DNA of 17,408 nt, from the NCBI GenBank assembly GCA_905208635.1, contig CAJLPX010000034.1, forward strand, positions 1-17,408, given 5' to 3'. The translations under genes were made by a program, and so were the position numbers. The notes beneath the pieces were generated by a model that did not search any database, had not been told where the DNA came from, and saw only the letters and a program-made list of their open reading frames with translations. This document shows, piece after piece, positions 1-7,237 of the stretch. How positions within the stretch are numbered: position 1 is the stretch's first letter; every line of letters starts with the position of its first letter. This DNA comes from an uncultured Collinsella sp. (GTDB lineage: Bacteria; Actinomycetota; Coriobacteriia; Coriobacteriales; Coriobacteriaceae).

Positions 1-6
1 TCGCAC

Positions 7-79
7 GGGGGCGTAGCTCAGCTGGGAGAGCGCTTGACTGGCAGTCAAGAGGTCAGGGGTTCGATCCCCCTCGTCTCCA
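7..79 (+). tRNA. tRNA-Ala (anticodon GGC)
   Basis: The sequence folds as a full cloverleaf. The 7-bp acceptor stem pairs 7-13 with 72-78, the D arm begins with TAGCTCAGC, the anticodon stem is CTTGA/TCAAG, and the T arm is AGGGG/CCCCT around a TTCGATC loop. The loop CTGGCAG gives anticodon GGC, which reads GCC (Ala). The third acceptor pair is G-U, the classic alanine identity element, which independently supports Ala. The discriminator is A79, followed by CCC rather than CCA, so the 3' CCA is not fully encoded and a CCA-adding enzyme would be needed. Its promoter lies outside the window. Confidence 0.96.
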
Positions 80-95
80 CCCGAGCATTGAATGA

Positions 96-123
96 GGCTC
101 CAACGCAAGTTGGGGCCTTTTTT
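96..123 (+). terminator. Intrinsic terminator after tRNA-Ala
   Basis: A 9-bp stem (96-104 with 109-117, one G-U pair) closes a GCAA tetraloop and is followed directly by six T residues (118-123). This is a textbook Rho-independent terminator 17 nt past the tRNA. It should end the tRNA transcript and separate it from the ABC-F gene 31 nt further on. I see no good -35/-10 pair between it and that gene, so the promoter of the ABC-F gene is not identified. Confidence 0.88.
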
Positions 124-154
124 CATATAGGCACACAAGGTCAAAGGCGGCACC

Positions 155-2188
155 ATGATCCTCCTGGTCGACAAGATCGAAAAAAGCTTCGGCGCGCGCA
201 TCCTCTTTAGCGGCGCGTCCTTCCAGATCAACCCCGGCGAGCGTTTTGCGCTCGTCGGACCCAACGGCGCCGGCAAAACCACCATGCTCAAAATCATCAT
301 GGGCATCGACAGCCCCGACGCCGGCCAGGTCCAGTACGCAAAAGACTGCCAGGTGGGCTACCTAGAGCAGGAAACCAACCTGGAGCACAAGGACACCACC
401 ATCCTCGCCGAGGTCATGGCCGCCGCCAAGGAAATCCGCCGCATGGGCGAGCGCGCCAACGAGCTGCAGGCCCAGATCACCGAGCTCTCCGAGCAGGGCA
501 AGAACGTCGACGCCCTCCTCAACGAGTACGGCCAGGTCCAGGACCGCTTTGAGCATCTGGGCGGCTACGAGCTCGAAAGCAACGCCCGCAAGATCCTGTC
601 CGGCCTGGGCTTTAAGGTCACCGACTTTGAGCGCCCGTGCTCCGAGTTCTCGGGCGGCTGGCAGATGCGCATCGCGTTGGCCAAGCTCTTCTTGCGCCAT
701 CCCGACCTGCTCCTTCTGGACGAGCCCACCAACCACCTGGACCTCGAAAGCGTCCAGTGGCTGCGCGGCTTTATCGCGAACTACGACGGCGCCGTCCTCA
801 TCGTCAGCCACGACCGCGCCTTCATGGACGCCTGCGTCGACCACGTCGCCGCGCTCGAAAACCGCCGCGTAACCACCTACACCGGCAACTACAGCAGCTA
901 CCTCAAGCAGCGCGAGGACAACCTGGAGCAGATGCGCGCCAAGCGTGCAGCCCAGGAGCGCGATATCGCCCACATGCAGGTCTTCGTCGACAAGTTCCGC
1001 TACAAGCCCACCAAGGCCGCCCAGGCCCAGGAGCGCATCCGCAAGATCGAGCAGATCAAAAAAGAGCTCGTCATCCTGCCCGAGGGCCACAAGCACATCG
1101 ACTTTAAGTTCCCCGACCCGCCGCGCTCGGGCGACATGGTCGTGGGCCTGGAGGGCGTGTCCAAGTCCTACGGCGACAAGCACATCTACAGCGATATCGA
1201 CCTCAAACTCTACCGCGGCGAGCACGTGGCGCTCGTCGGCCCCAACGGCGCCGGCAAGTCCACCCTCATGAAGATCCTCGCCGGCCTTGAGCCGCCCACT
1301 ACCGGTACCCGCGATCTGGGCACCAACGTGGGCGTGGCCTACTACGCCCAGCACGCGCTCGAAGGCATGACCGAGTCCAACACCGTCCTGCAAGAAATCG
1401 ACACCGTCACGCCCAAGTGGACCGTGCCGCAGCAGCGCAGCCTGCTGGGAGCCTTCCTGTTTAGCGACAACGACGCAATCGAAAAGCAGGTACGCGTCCT
1501 CTCCGGCGGCGAAAAAGCGCGTCTGGCCCTGGCCAAGATGCTCGTGGCCCCCGAGGCGCTCCTGTGCCTGGACGAGCCCACCAACCACCTGGACATCGAC
1601 TCGGTGGACATGCTCGAGAACGCCCTGCAAAACTTCCCCGGCACCATCGTTCTGATCAGCCACGACGAGCACCTGGTGCGCGCCGTGGCCAACCGCGTCA
1701 TCGATATCCGCGATGGTAAAGTCACGGTCTACGACGGCGACTACGACTACTACCTCTACAAGCGCGAGGACCTCGCAGCCCGCGCCGCCGCCGAGGCGTC
1801 CACGGAGAGCGCGCCTGCGGCGGTCAAGTCCACCAAAGCCAGCGCCGCCCAGGCCGACACCCCCGCCGCGACGCCTAAACCGGCCGAGGGCAAAAAGACC
1901 AAGGAGCAAAAGCGCGCCGAGGCCCAGGCCCGCGCCGCGCTCAACAAAAAGCTCAAAGGCGTGCGCAACCAGCTCAAGAAGATTGAGGCCGAGCTCGACA
2001 AAAAGCGCGCCCGCTATGACGAGCTTATGGAATTGATGGCAAGCGAAGAGCTTTACGCCGATCAGGACAAGTTCAACGCCGCGCTGGGGGAATATAACGG
2101 GCTTAAGCAGGAGCTGCCCAAGCTCGAGGACGAATGGCTCGAGCTTTCCACCCAGATTGAAGAGGAGACCGCGCGTGAACTCTCGTAA
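155..2188 (+). CDS. ABC-F family ATP-binding protein (Uup/EttA-like)
   Basis: This is a 677-aa soluble protein with two ABC ATPase domains and no membrane segments, the hallmark of ABC-F proteins, which act on the ribosome rather than in transport. Domain 1 has Walker A GPNGAGKTT (35-43), signature FSGGW (165-169) and Walker B LLLLDEPTNHLD (185-196). Domain 2 has GPNGAGKST (362-370), LSGGEKARL (449-457) and LLCLDEPTNHLD (469-480). Between them, residues about 240-325 form the charged interdomain linker that in this family reaches the tRNA P site. The tail has a low-complexity Ala/Pro/Lys stretch (about 541-600) and then a Glu/Lys-rich predicted coiled coil, as in Uup-like members. The ATG at 155 has a modest AAGGCGG site 4 nt upstream. 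The exact subfamily, and whether it is housekeeping or antibiotic-protective, cannot be decided here. Both catalytic DEPTNHLD motifs are intact. Confidence 0.93.
   Translation: MILLVDKIEKSFGARILFSGASFQINPGERFALVGPNGAGKTTMLKIIMGIDSPDAGQVQYAKDCQVGYLEQETNLEHKDTTILAEVMAAAKEIRRMGERANELQAQITELSEQGKNVDALLNEYGQVQDRFEHLGGYELESNARKILSGLGFKVTDFERPCSEFSGGWQMRIALAKLFLRHPDLLLLDEPTNHLDLESVQWLRGFIANYDGAVLIVSHDRAFMDACVDHVAALENRRVTTYTGNYSSYLKQREDNLEQMRAKRAAQERDIAHMQVFVDKFRYKPTKAAQAQERIRKIEQIKKELVILPEGHKHIDFKFPDPPRSGDMVVGLEGVSKSYGDKHIYSDIDLKLYRGEHVALVGPNGAGKSTLMKILAGLEPPTTGTRDLGTNVGVAYYAQHALEGMTESNTVLQEIDTVTPKWTVPQQRSLLGAFLFSDNDAIEKQVRVLSGGEKARLALAKMLVAPEALLCLDEPTNHLDIDSVDMLENALQNFPGTIVLISHDEHLVRAVANRVIDIRDGKVTVYDGDYDYYLYKREDLAARAAAEASTESAPAAVKSTKASAAQADTPAATPKPAEGKKTKEQKRAEAQARAALNKKLKGVRNQLKKIEAELDKKRARYDELMELMASEELYADQDKFNAALGEYNGLKQELPKLEDEWLELSTQIEEETARELS
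2161..2167 (+). promoter_or_regulatory. RBS fixing a GTG start
   Basis: AGAGGAG lies 7 nt before the GTG at 2175, inside the 3' end of the ABC-F gene. It favours GTG 2175 over the in-frame TTG at 2157, which would put this site inside the coding sequence. Confidence 0.6.
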
Positions 2189-2471
2189 GGCCGCTGCCGT
2201 GGCAATGAGCATCATTGCCATCGTCTGTCGCATCTGCGGCATCTTTATGAGCGCGATGACCGTGCTGCTGTGCTTTAGCGGCCTCACCGCCAAGCTACAG
2301 ATCGTGGGCTTTGTCGTTGAGCTTTCGCGCGCACTGCCGAGCGCCATCGCCGGCTATGGCGTCATCACGTCGCCCTTTGGCGGTGTGTTCCGCCTGGATT
2401 ACGCCATCGTCGCCGTCATTTTGTTTGTGATCGACTACCTGCTCACGCGCGCCTCGCGCCGCGTCCGCTAG
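2175..2471 (+). CDS. Small hypothetical membrane protein (98 aa)
   Basis: I do not recognise a family. The GTG start overlaps the last 14 nt of the ABC-F gene, and the stop is 9 nt before the protease gene, so the three are probably co-transcribed and translationally coupled. The protein has a short basic N-terminus (MNSRKAA). A long hydrophobic stretch covers about residues 8-35, a moderately hydrophobic middle part covers about 40-70, and a second clear membrane segment covers about 76-90. It ends in an Arg-rich cytoplasmic tail (TRASRRVR). There are two Cys residues at about 18 and 21 in the first segment and no recognisable enzymatic motif. The strand, strong ribosome binding site and tight packing argue that it is real. 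A role linked to the neighbouring membrane protease is only a guess from position. Confidence 0.75.
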   Translation: MNSRKAAAVAMSIIAIVCRICGIFMSAMTVLLCFSGLTAKLQIVGFVVELSRALPSAIAGYGVITSPFGGVFRLDYAIVAVILFVIDYLLTRASRRVR

Positions 2472-2480
2472 GGGAGCGCC

Positions 2481-3164
2481 ATGTCCAGCAGCTACCTCAT
2501 GAACCTGCTCGCCAGCGCCGTTGCCGTCATCGTGGGTATCGTCATCCACGAGAGCGCGCACGCCGCCGCGGCCTGGGCGCTCGGCGACAAGACGGCGCGT
2601 TCGCGCGGTCGCGTGTCGCTCAATCCGCTCAACCATATCGACCCGTTTGGCACCATCATCCTTCCGCTGCTGATGCTTGCGGCCGGCGGCCCGGTGTTCG
2701 CCTTCGCCAAGCCCGTGCCCGTCTACCTCAACAACCTCAAGCACCCCAAGCGCGACGAGGTCCTGGTGAGCGCGGCCGGTCCCGCATCGAACATCGCGCT
2801 CGCGTGCCTCGCGGCCGCCCTCATGCACGCAGCGTATGGCAACCTCTACGCAAGCATGTCCTTTGCCGTGGCGTCCCAAATCATGAACTTCGGTGCCACG
2901 TTTATCGTGGTCAACCTGTCGCTCGCGTTCTTTAACCTCATCCCTATCCCGCCGCTCGATGGCTCGTCGATCATCGTCCCATTCCTCAAAGGCAAGGCGC
3001 TCACCAACTACTACCATCTGCAGCAATACGCCATGCCCATACTCATCATCGTGCTGTATCTGCTGCCTATGTGGACCGGCATCGATGTGATCGGCCGCTA
3101 TTTCGACGTTACCGTGTATCCGCTGGCTGAGCGGCTGCTCGACTTCGCAATCGCTGGCATCTAG
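2481..3164 (+). CDS. M50-family (site-2 protease-like) membrane metalloprotease
   Basis: This 227-aa integral membrane protein carries the zinc-protease motif HESAH (HExxH, residues 23-27) in its first membrane segment. The second motif, NLIPIPPLDG (152-161), has Asp160 as the third zinc ligand. Together they are diagnostic of M50/site-2 protease enzymes, which cut substrates within or near the membrane. Several further hydrophobic segments follow (about 52-70, 97-118, 128-152 and 180-200). There is no PDZ domain, so it is a minimal-type member like many of unknown substrate. The ATG at 2481 is preceded by AGGGGAG with 4-nt spacing. Both catalytic motifs are complete, so it should be active. 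The substrate is unknown. The 98-aa membrane protein immediately upstream is a candidate partner by position only. Confidence 0.9.
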   Translation: MSSSYLMNLLASAVAVIVGIVIHESAHAAAAWALGDKTARSRGRVSLNPLNHIDPFGTIILPLLMLAAGGPVFAFAKPVPVYLNNLKHPKRDEVLVSAAGPASNIALACLAAALMHAAYGNLYASMSFAVASQIMNFGATFIVVNLSLAFFNLIPIPPLDGSSIIVPFLKGKALTNYYHLQQYAMPILIIVLYLLPMWTGIDVIGRYFDVTVYPLAERLLDFAIAGI

Positions 3165-3172
3165 GGTAAACT
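3144..3172 (+). promoter_or_regulatory. Possible promoter ahead of scpA
   Basis: TTCGCA (3144-3149) and TAAACT (3167-3172) match the sigma-70 -35 and -10 consensus at 4 of 6 bases each, with an ideal 17-nt spacer. The pair straddles the stop codon of the protease gene. It would start transcription just before the hairpin at 3180-3198 and about 70 nt before scpA. The matches are weak, so this is a suggestion only. Confidence 0.3.
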
Positions 3173-3179
3173 TACAGGT

Positions 3180-3198
3180 CGACCGTGCAAAACGGTCG
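3180..3198 (+). other. Hairpin in the pre-scpA leader
   Basis: A perfect 7-bp inverted repeat, CGACCGT/ACGGTCG, encloses a 5-nt loop GCAAA in the 84-nt gap between the protease gene and scpA. There is no T run behind it, so it is not a standard intrinsic terminator. It could be a 5' leader stem, an RNA processing site or a DNA-binding palindrome. No function is assigned. Confidence 0.45.
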
Positions 3199-3248
3199 CA
3201 ACATGCACCCAAACCGCGCCGCGAAGGCGCCGTCAAAGGAGGTCGAAG

Positions 3249-4058
3249 ATGTCGTATCGCGTGTCGACGCAGGTCTACAGCGGACCGTTCGACCTGCTGC
3301 TGCAGCTGGTAACTCGCCAAAAAGTAGATATCGGCGCTATCTCCATTAGCGAGGTGGCCGAGCAATACCTTGCCGAAGCCGAGCGCATCGAGGCGCTGGA
3401 CCTAGACGTGGCGAGCGACTTCTTGCTGGTCGCGGCAACCCTTCTGGACATTAAGGCCGCCTCGCTGGTGCCCCAGGAGGCACCGCGCAACACCGACGAC
3501 GATTACGAGGACGACGAAGACCTCGAGGAACTCAGTGCTCTCGACGGTGATGCCCTGCGCGAGGTCCTGATCCAGCGCTTGATCGCCTACAAGCAGTTTA
3601 AAGGCGCGGCGGCGGCCCTTGGCGCGCGCATGCAGGCCGAGAGCCGCATGCATCCGCGCGTGGCCGGCCCCGACCCCGAGTTTTTGGGCCTTATGCCCGA
3701 CTACTTGGCCGGCATCACCCTGCGCGGCCTGGCCGTTATCTGCGCCGACCTGGACGGCAAGCGCCAGACCTTCCTGCTGGAAGCCGAGCACGTGGCACCG
3801 CATCGCGTGCCGCTCGACCTGACGGTGGCCTCGGTCGACCGCTTTACCATGGCGCACCAAACCTGCACCTTCCGCGAGCTGCTGGACGGCGACGCCACCA
3901 CCGAGCAGCTCGTCGTCACCTTCCTGGCTATGCTCGAGCTTGCCAAACGCGGCTCGCTCACGCTGAGCCAGGACGAGATTTTTGGAACCATTCAAATCAA
4001 CCGCGTCGAGGGCGCCGAGGCATACGTGCCCGGCAAGGGCCCCGAGCTCACCGAATAG
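3249..4058 (+). CDS. scpA: Segregation and condensation protein A (ScpA kleisin)
   Basis: ScpA is the kleisin subunit that bridges the two heads of SMC in the bacterial condensin complex and is needed for chromosome compaction and partition. The N-terminus shows the family pattern YSGPFDLLLQLV (residues 10-21), then VDIGAISISEVAEQYL and a second helix with FLLVAATLLDIKAASLVP. A strongly acidic linker follows at about residues 82-95. The C-terminal part (FLAMLELAKRGSLTLSQDEIFGTIQI) is the winged-helix half that binds the other SMC head. The length of 269 aa is typical. The ATG at 3249 has an excellent AAAGGAGG site 6 nt upstream. scpB follows after 11 nt, the usual pairing. No smc gene is in the window. 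Confidence 0.95.
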   Translation: MSYRVSTQVYSGPFDLLLQLVTRQKVDIGAISISEVAEQYLAEAERIEALDLDVASDFLLVAATLLDIKAASLVPQEAPRNTDDDYEDDEDLEELSALDGDALREVLIQRLIAYKQFKGAAAALGARMQAESRMHPRVAGPDPEFLGLMPDYLAGITLRGLAVICADLDGKRQTFLLEAEHVAPHRVPLDLTVASVDRFTMAHQTCTFRELLDGDATTEQLVVTFLAMLELAKRGSLTLSQDEIFGTIQINRVEGAEAYVPGKGPELTE

Positions 4059-4069
4059 GAGCGGCAACC

Positions 4070-4798
4070 ATGTCAACCCTTTCCACGCTGGAGGCAAACA
4101 GCCTCAAAGGCGCCCTCGAGGCGCTGCTGCTGGTGTCGAGCGACCCCGTCAGCGCGCCCGCGCTGGCAGGTGCGCTGGATATCGCCCCCGGCGAGTGCGC
4201 GTCGCTGTTGGCCGAGCTTAAGGTTGAGTACGAGGAGGCCAATCGCGGCTTTCAGCTGCGCGAGGTCGCTGGTGGCTGGCGCCTGTTTACCCACCCCGCC
4301 TACCACGATGTGGTCGAGGCCTATGTGCTGAGCTGGGACACGCAAAAGCTTTCGCAGGCGGCGCTCGAGACCCTAGCCGTCATCGCCTACCACCAGCCCG
4401 TCACGCGCGAGGTGGTCAAGGGCATTCGCGGCGTCAACTCCGACGGCGTCATCGCGTCGCTCGTGGACAAGGGTCTGGTGCGCGAGCTCGGTCGCGACCC
4501 CGAGCGCGGTCAGGCCATCATCTACGGCACGACCAATGCCTTCTTGGAAAAGTTCGGCCTGCGCTCCACCCGTGACTTGCCCGATCTGGAACAGTTTGCC
4601 CCCGACGAGCAGTCCCGCCAGTTTATCCGCGAGCGCCTGAGCGGCCGCAGTATTCAGTCCACGCTCGAGGAGCAGGCCGAGGACCTGGACGAAGAGCGCG
4701 AACTGCTCGATACCGATGTTGAAGATGTTGAGGCAGTCGAGGACTTGGAGACCCTGGTCGTCGACGAGACCTCGGAGGATTTGCATGACGAGGACTAA
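4070..4798 (+). CDS. scpB: Segregation and condensation protein B (ScpB)
   Basis: ScpB dimerises and binds the ScpA linker in the SMC-ScpAB condensin. The protein begins with the family pattern LKGALEALLLVSSDPVSAPALA, then the first winged helix ending in GFQLREVAGGWRLFT. The second winged helix carries the strongly conserved LSQAALETLAVIAYHQPVTR and EVVKGIRGVNSDGVIASLVDKGLV. YGTTNAFLEKFGL closes the core at about residue 165. Beyond it lies an acidic, probably disordered tail of about 50 residues rich in Asp and Glu. The ATG at 4070 follows AGGAG by 8 nt. The gene sits 11 nt after scpA, and its last 14 nt overlap the next gene. Confidence 0.95.
   Translation: MSTLSTLEANSLKGALEALLLVSSDPVSAPALAGALDIAPGECASLLAELKVEYEEANRGFQLREVAGGWRLFTHPAYHDVVEAYVLSWDTQKLSQAALETLAVIAYHQPVTREVVKGIRGVNSDGVIASLVDKGLVRELGRDPERGQAIIYGTTNAFLEKFGLRSTRDLPDLEQFAPDEQSRQFIRERLSGRSIQSTLEEQAEDLDEERELLDTDVEDVEAVEDLETLVVDETSEDLHDED
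4774..4778 (+). promoter_or_regulatory. RBS fixing the rluB-like start
   Basis: GGAGG lies 6 nt before the ATG at 4785, inside the end of scpB. It supports that ATG over the in-frame upstream codon at 4716, which has no comparable site and would add residues unlike the family. Confidence 0.6.
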
Positions 4799-5750
4799 CG
4801 AAGTAGGGGAGACGCGCACCGCCGGCGTCGCGGGCGCGCCCGCGACCGATGCCCAGCCCGTCTACCCACACACGATGCGCCTACAGCGCTTTTTAGCGCG
4901 CGCGGGCGTGGCGAGCCGCCGCGGCTCGGAGGACCTGATGACCGCCGGCCGCGTGACCGTCAACGGCCAGGTCGCGACCGAACTGGGCACCAAGGTCGAC
5001 GTCGATCGCGACCATATCGAGGTCGACGGCATGCCTGTCAAGCTCAACCAGGGCGCCGTGTACCTGATGCTCTACAAGCCGACCGGCTACCTCACCACCA
5101 TGAGCGATCCGCAGGAGCGCCCCTGCGTGGCCGACCTGGTCCCGCGCGACCGCTTTCCGGGGCTCTTCCCGGTGGGTCGCCTTGACCGCGACACCACGGG
5201 CCTTTTGCTCTTTACCACCGACGGCGACCTGTCGCAGGATCTGCTGCACCCTAGCAAGCACGTCTACAAGACCTACCAGGCGCTCGTGGATGGCCACCTG
5301 ACCGATCGCGACTTGGAGCCACTCCGTCGCGGCATCGAGCTCGACGACGGCCTATGCCAGCCGGCGATCTGCCGCGTCATCAACGCGCGCGAGGCCGAGG
5401 CCGTGGCTCCGCAGGGCGTAAAGCCCGGCACCACCGCCGTGGAGGTCATCATCCGCGAGGGCCGCAAGAACCAGGTCAAGCGCATGCTGAGCAAGATCCA
5501 CCATCCGGTGATCCGTCTGCACCGCTGTAACTTTGCCGGCCTGGAGCTCAAGGACGTGGCCAAGGGCTCGTGGCGCGAGCTCACCGACCGCGAGGTGCAG
5601 ATCCTCAAGGCCGGAGGCATCCCGCCTAAGCAGGCCGCCTCCAAGCGCGCCGCCGCGCCCGCGACCAACACCGCAAGCCGCACGCGCCACCACGGCAGCC
5701 ACGGCTCCGCGCCCAAGCGCAACACCTACCGCGAGCGCTACACGAGCTAA
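4785..5750 (+). CDS. rluB: RluB/RsuA-family 23S rRNA pseudouridine synthase
   Basis: The protein is predicted to isomerise a specific uridine in rRNA to pseudouridine. With the ATG at 4785 it has 321 aa. An approximately 30-residue variable leader comes first. It is followed by an S4 RNA-binding domain (RLQRFLARAGVASRR to about residue 82) and the catalytic domain, whose GRLDRDTTGLLLFTTDG motif (131-147) contains the catalytic Asp134. YKPTGYLTT and the later GRKNQVKRMLSKIHHPVIRL are also family signatures. The C-terminus carries about 45 basic, low-complexity residues rich in Lys, Arg, Ala, Ser and His, probably a disordered RNA-binding tail. The gene overlaps scpB by 14 nt, and scpAB-rluB order is common in Gram-positive bacteria. 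RluB, which acts at position 2605 in E. coli, is the likeliest member, but RsuA or RluE specificity cannot be excluded. Confidence 0.9.
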   Translation: MTRTNEVGETRTAGVAGAPATDAQPVYPHTMRLQRFLARAGVASRRGSEDLMTAGRVTVNGQVATELGTKVDVDRDHIEVDGMPVKLNQGAVYLMLYKPTGYLTTMSDPQERPCVADLVPRDRFPGLFPVGRLDRDTTGLLLFTTDGDLSQDLLHPSKHVYKTYQALVDGHLTDRDLEPLRRGIELDDGLCQPAICRVINAREAEAVAPQGVKPGTTAVEVIIREGRKNQVKRMLSKIHHPVIRLHRCNFAGLELKDVAKGSWRELTDREVQILKAGGIPPKQAASKRAAAPATNTASRTRHHGSHGSAPKRNTYRERYTS

Positions 5751-5816
5751 CCAGTCCGCCAAGCCCTAGCGTCCGCGTCCCATACCAGCACGTCAACTAC
5801 CGAAAGGAAGTATTGC

Positions 5817-6503
5817 ATGATCGTCGCCATCGACGGCCCCGCCGGTTCCGGCAAGTCCACCATCGCCAAGGAGATCGCCCGCCAGCTGGGCTTTAACAAG
5901 CTCGACACGGGCGCTATGTATCGCGCTGTCACCTTCGCCGCGCTCGACCGCGGCATCGATCTGGACGACGAGGCAGCCATCGACGCCCTCGCCGAGCAGA
6001 TCGAGATCCGCTTTACCAACGGCACCGGCGAGGACACGCGCCTGACCATCGACGGTGCGGACGCATCGTCTGCCATCCGCACCCCGCAGGTGGACGCCAA
6101 CGTGTCCAAGGTCTCGGCCTATCCGGGCGTGCGCGCCGCCATGCTCATCCACCAGCGCCGCGCCGCCGAGGACCGCGACATCGTTGCCGAGGGTCGCGAC
6201 ATCGGCACCGTCGTGTTCCCCAACGCGCAGGTCAAGGTGTTTCTAACCGCCGACCCGCGTGAGCGCGCCCGCCGCCGCGTGCTTCAGCGTCACCAAAACG
6301 ACGCTCAGCCGCTCAGCACAGAGCAGCTCGAGGCCGAGGTCGATGAGACCCTCGATGCCCTCAAGCAGCGCGACAAGCTCGACAGCAGCCGCGAGGTCGC
6401 ACCGCTCGTGCCCGCCGAGGACGCCGTGCACGTCGACTCCACCGCCCACACCATCGACGAGGTCGTCCGCATTATCGAGGACCTCATCAACCAAAGGAGG
6501 TAG
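5817..6503 (+). CDS. cmk: Cytidylate kinase
   Basis: The enzyme phosphorylates CMP and dCMP with ATP to the diphosphates, supplying pyrimidine nucleotide pools. The N-terminus carries the P-loop GPAGSGKST (7-15) and LDTGAMYRAVT, the CMP-binding region of this family. EGRDIGTVVFPNAQVKVFLTA then lid residues (RERARRR) follow. The C-terminal pattern RDKLDSSREVAPLVPAEDA with HVDST matches the substrate-contacting end. At 228 aa it has standard length. The ATG at 5817 has AAAGGAAG 6 nt upstream. The 66-nt gap before it is the second longest in the window and holds no convincing promoter or terminator, so cmk is probably still part of the scpA-led transcript. Confidence 0.96.
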   Translation: MIVAIDGPAGSGKSTIAKEIARQLGFNKLDTGAMYRAVTFAALDRGIDLDDEAAIDALAEQIEIRFTNGTGEDTRLTIDGADASSAIRTPQVDANVSKVSAYPGVRAAMLIHQRRAAEDRDIVAEGRDIGTVVFPNAQVKVFLTADPRERARRRVLQRHQNDAQPLSTEQLEAEVDETLDALKQRDKLDSSREVAPLVPAEDAVHVDSTAHTIDEVVRIIEDLINQRR

Positions 6504-6506
6504 CCT

Positions 6507-7235
6507 ATGCGCCTGTTTAAGCAGACGCCCGAGGATTACTACAACGCCCCCTACGCCGAGTTCCCTGCGCTCATCCGCGGCACTGTCGCCGTAGTCATGG
6601 GCATCCTGTGGGTCTTCTCCAAGCTCATGTGGCGCTGGAAGGTCGAAGACGTCGACCTGCTGTTTGAGCGCCAGGAAGGCCGCGGCAGCGTGGTCATCTG
6701 CAACCACACCTCGATGGCCGAGTTGCTGGCAGTGGAGACGGCACTGTTCTTTGGCGGCCGCCATGTGCGCCCCATCTTTAAGTCCGAGTTCGCCAAGAGC
6801 AAGATTGTGCGCTGGGCCTTTAGCCGCGTGGGTGGCATTCCCGTCGAGCGTGGCACCGCCGACATGAAGTGTCTGCGTGCCGCCCAGCATGCACTGCAGC
6901 GCGGTGAGGACGTCCTGATCTTCCCCGAGGGCACGCGCATCCGCTCGCGCGAGATCAAGCCCGAGGTCCATGGCGGCTTTGCGCTCATCGCCCAGATGGG
7001 TAAGGCACCCGTCAACCCGCTCGCCATTTGTGGCTGGTCCGACATCACGCCCAAAGGCAAAAAGCTCATGCGCCCCAAGAAGTGCTGGATCCGTGCCGGT
7101 AAGGCCATCTCGCTATCCGATGCTCCGGTCGAGCTCAAGCGCAAGGAGCGCCTGGCATGGTTTGAGTCCGAGGCCATGAGTCGCGTTTACGCCATGCGCG
7201 ACGACCTGTGCGCCGAGCACCCGGGCAGGTTCTAG
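6507..7235 (+). CDS. plsC: 1-acyl-sn-glycerol-3-phosphate acyltransferase (PlsC-like)
   Basis: The protein is predicted to acylate the sn-2 position of lysophosphatidic acid, giving phosphatidic acid at the cytoplasmic membrane face. A hydrophobic segment (about 22-42) is the likely membrane anchor. Acyltransferase motif I is NHTSMAE (66-72). The usual motif is NHxSxxD (Hx4D), so Glu72 replaces the normal Asp. Motif II is VGGIPVERG (108-116) and motif III is FPEGTRIRS (139-147), both normal. The length of 242 aa is typical. The ATG at 6507 follows an optimal AAAGGAGG site by 6 nt and is only 3 nt after cmk. plsY and gpsA, the two preceding steps of the same pathway, lie in the same gene run. 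The family is clear, and the effect of Asp-to-Glu is unknown. Confidence 0.9.
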   Translation: MRLFKQTPEDYYNAPYAEFPALIRGTVAVVMGILWVFSKLMWRWKVEDVDLLFERQEGRGSVVICNHTSMAELLAVETALFFGGRHVRPIFKSEFAKSKIVRWAFSRVGGIPVERGTADMKCLRAAQHALQRGEDVLIFPEGTRIRSREIKPEVHGGFALIAQMGKAPVNPLAICGWSDITPKGKKLMRPKKCWIRAGKAISLSDAPVELKRKERLAWFESEAMSRVYAMRDDLCAEHPGRF

Positions 7236-7237
7236 CC

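Noticed and set aside
1756..1960. Ala/Pro/Lys-rich low-complexity segment in the ABC-F gene as a repeat or frameshift
   Set aside because: The frame stays open into a well-formed coiled-coil tail, and Uup-like ABC-F proteins commonly have such a flexible linker.
362..2347. 661-codon open frame on the minus strand opposite the ABC-F gene
   Set aside because: It lies almost wholly antisense to a clear ABC-F gene and has a Val/Leu/Gly/Ala-rich composition without domains. Long antisense frames are expected in GC-rich coding DNA.
3180..3198. Hairpin before scpA as an intrinsic terminator for the protease gene
   Set aside because: The stem is good, but no T run follows; the next bases are CAACATGCAC.
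2295..3365. 356-codon minus-strand frame spanning the protease gene and the scpA leader
   Set aside because: It is antisense to the intact M50 gene, has very high Arg/His/Asp content and no family pattern, so it is not credible as a gene.
5751..5816. 66-nt gap before cmk as a separate promoter region
   Set aside because: No -35/-10 pair with reasonable matches and spacing was found, and there is no terminator; only the ribosome binding site is supported.
7208..7237. Upstream GTG start for ispH overlapping plsC
   Set aside because: It would add residues unlike any IspH N-terminus and overlap plsC by 28 nt, whereas ATG codons at 7238 and 7253 fit better.
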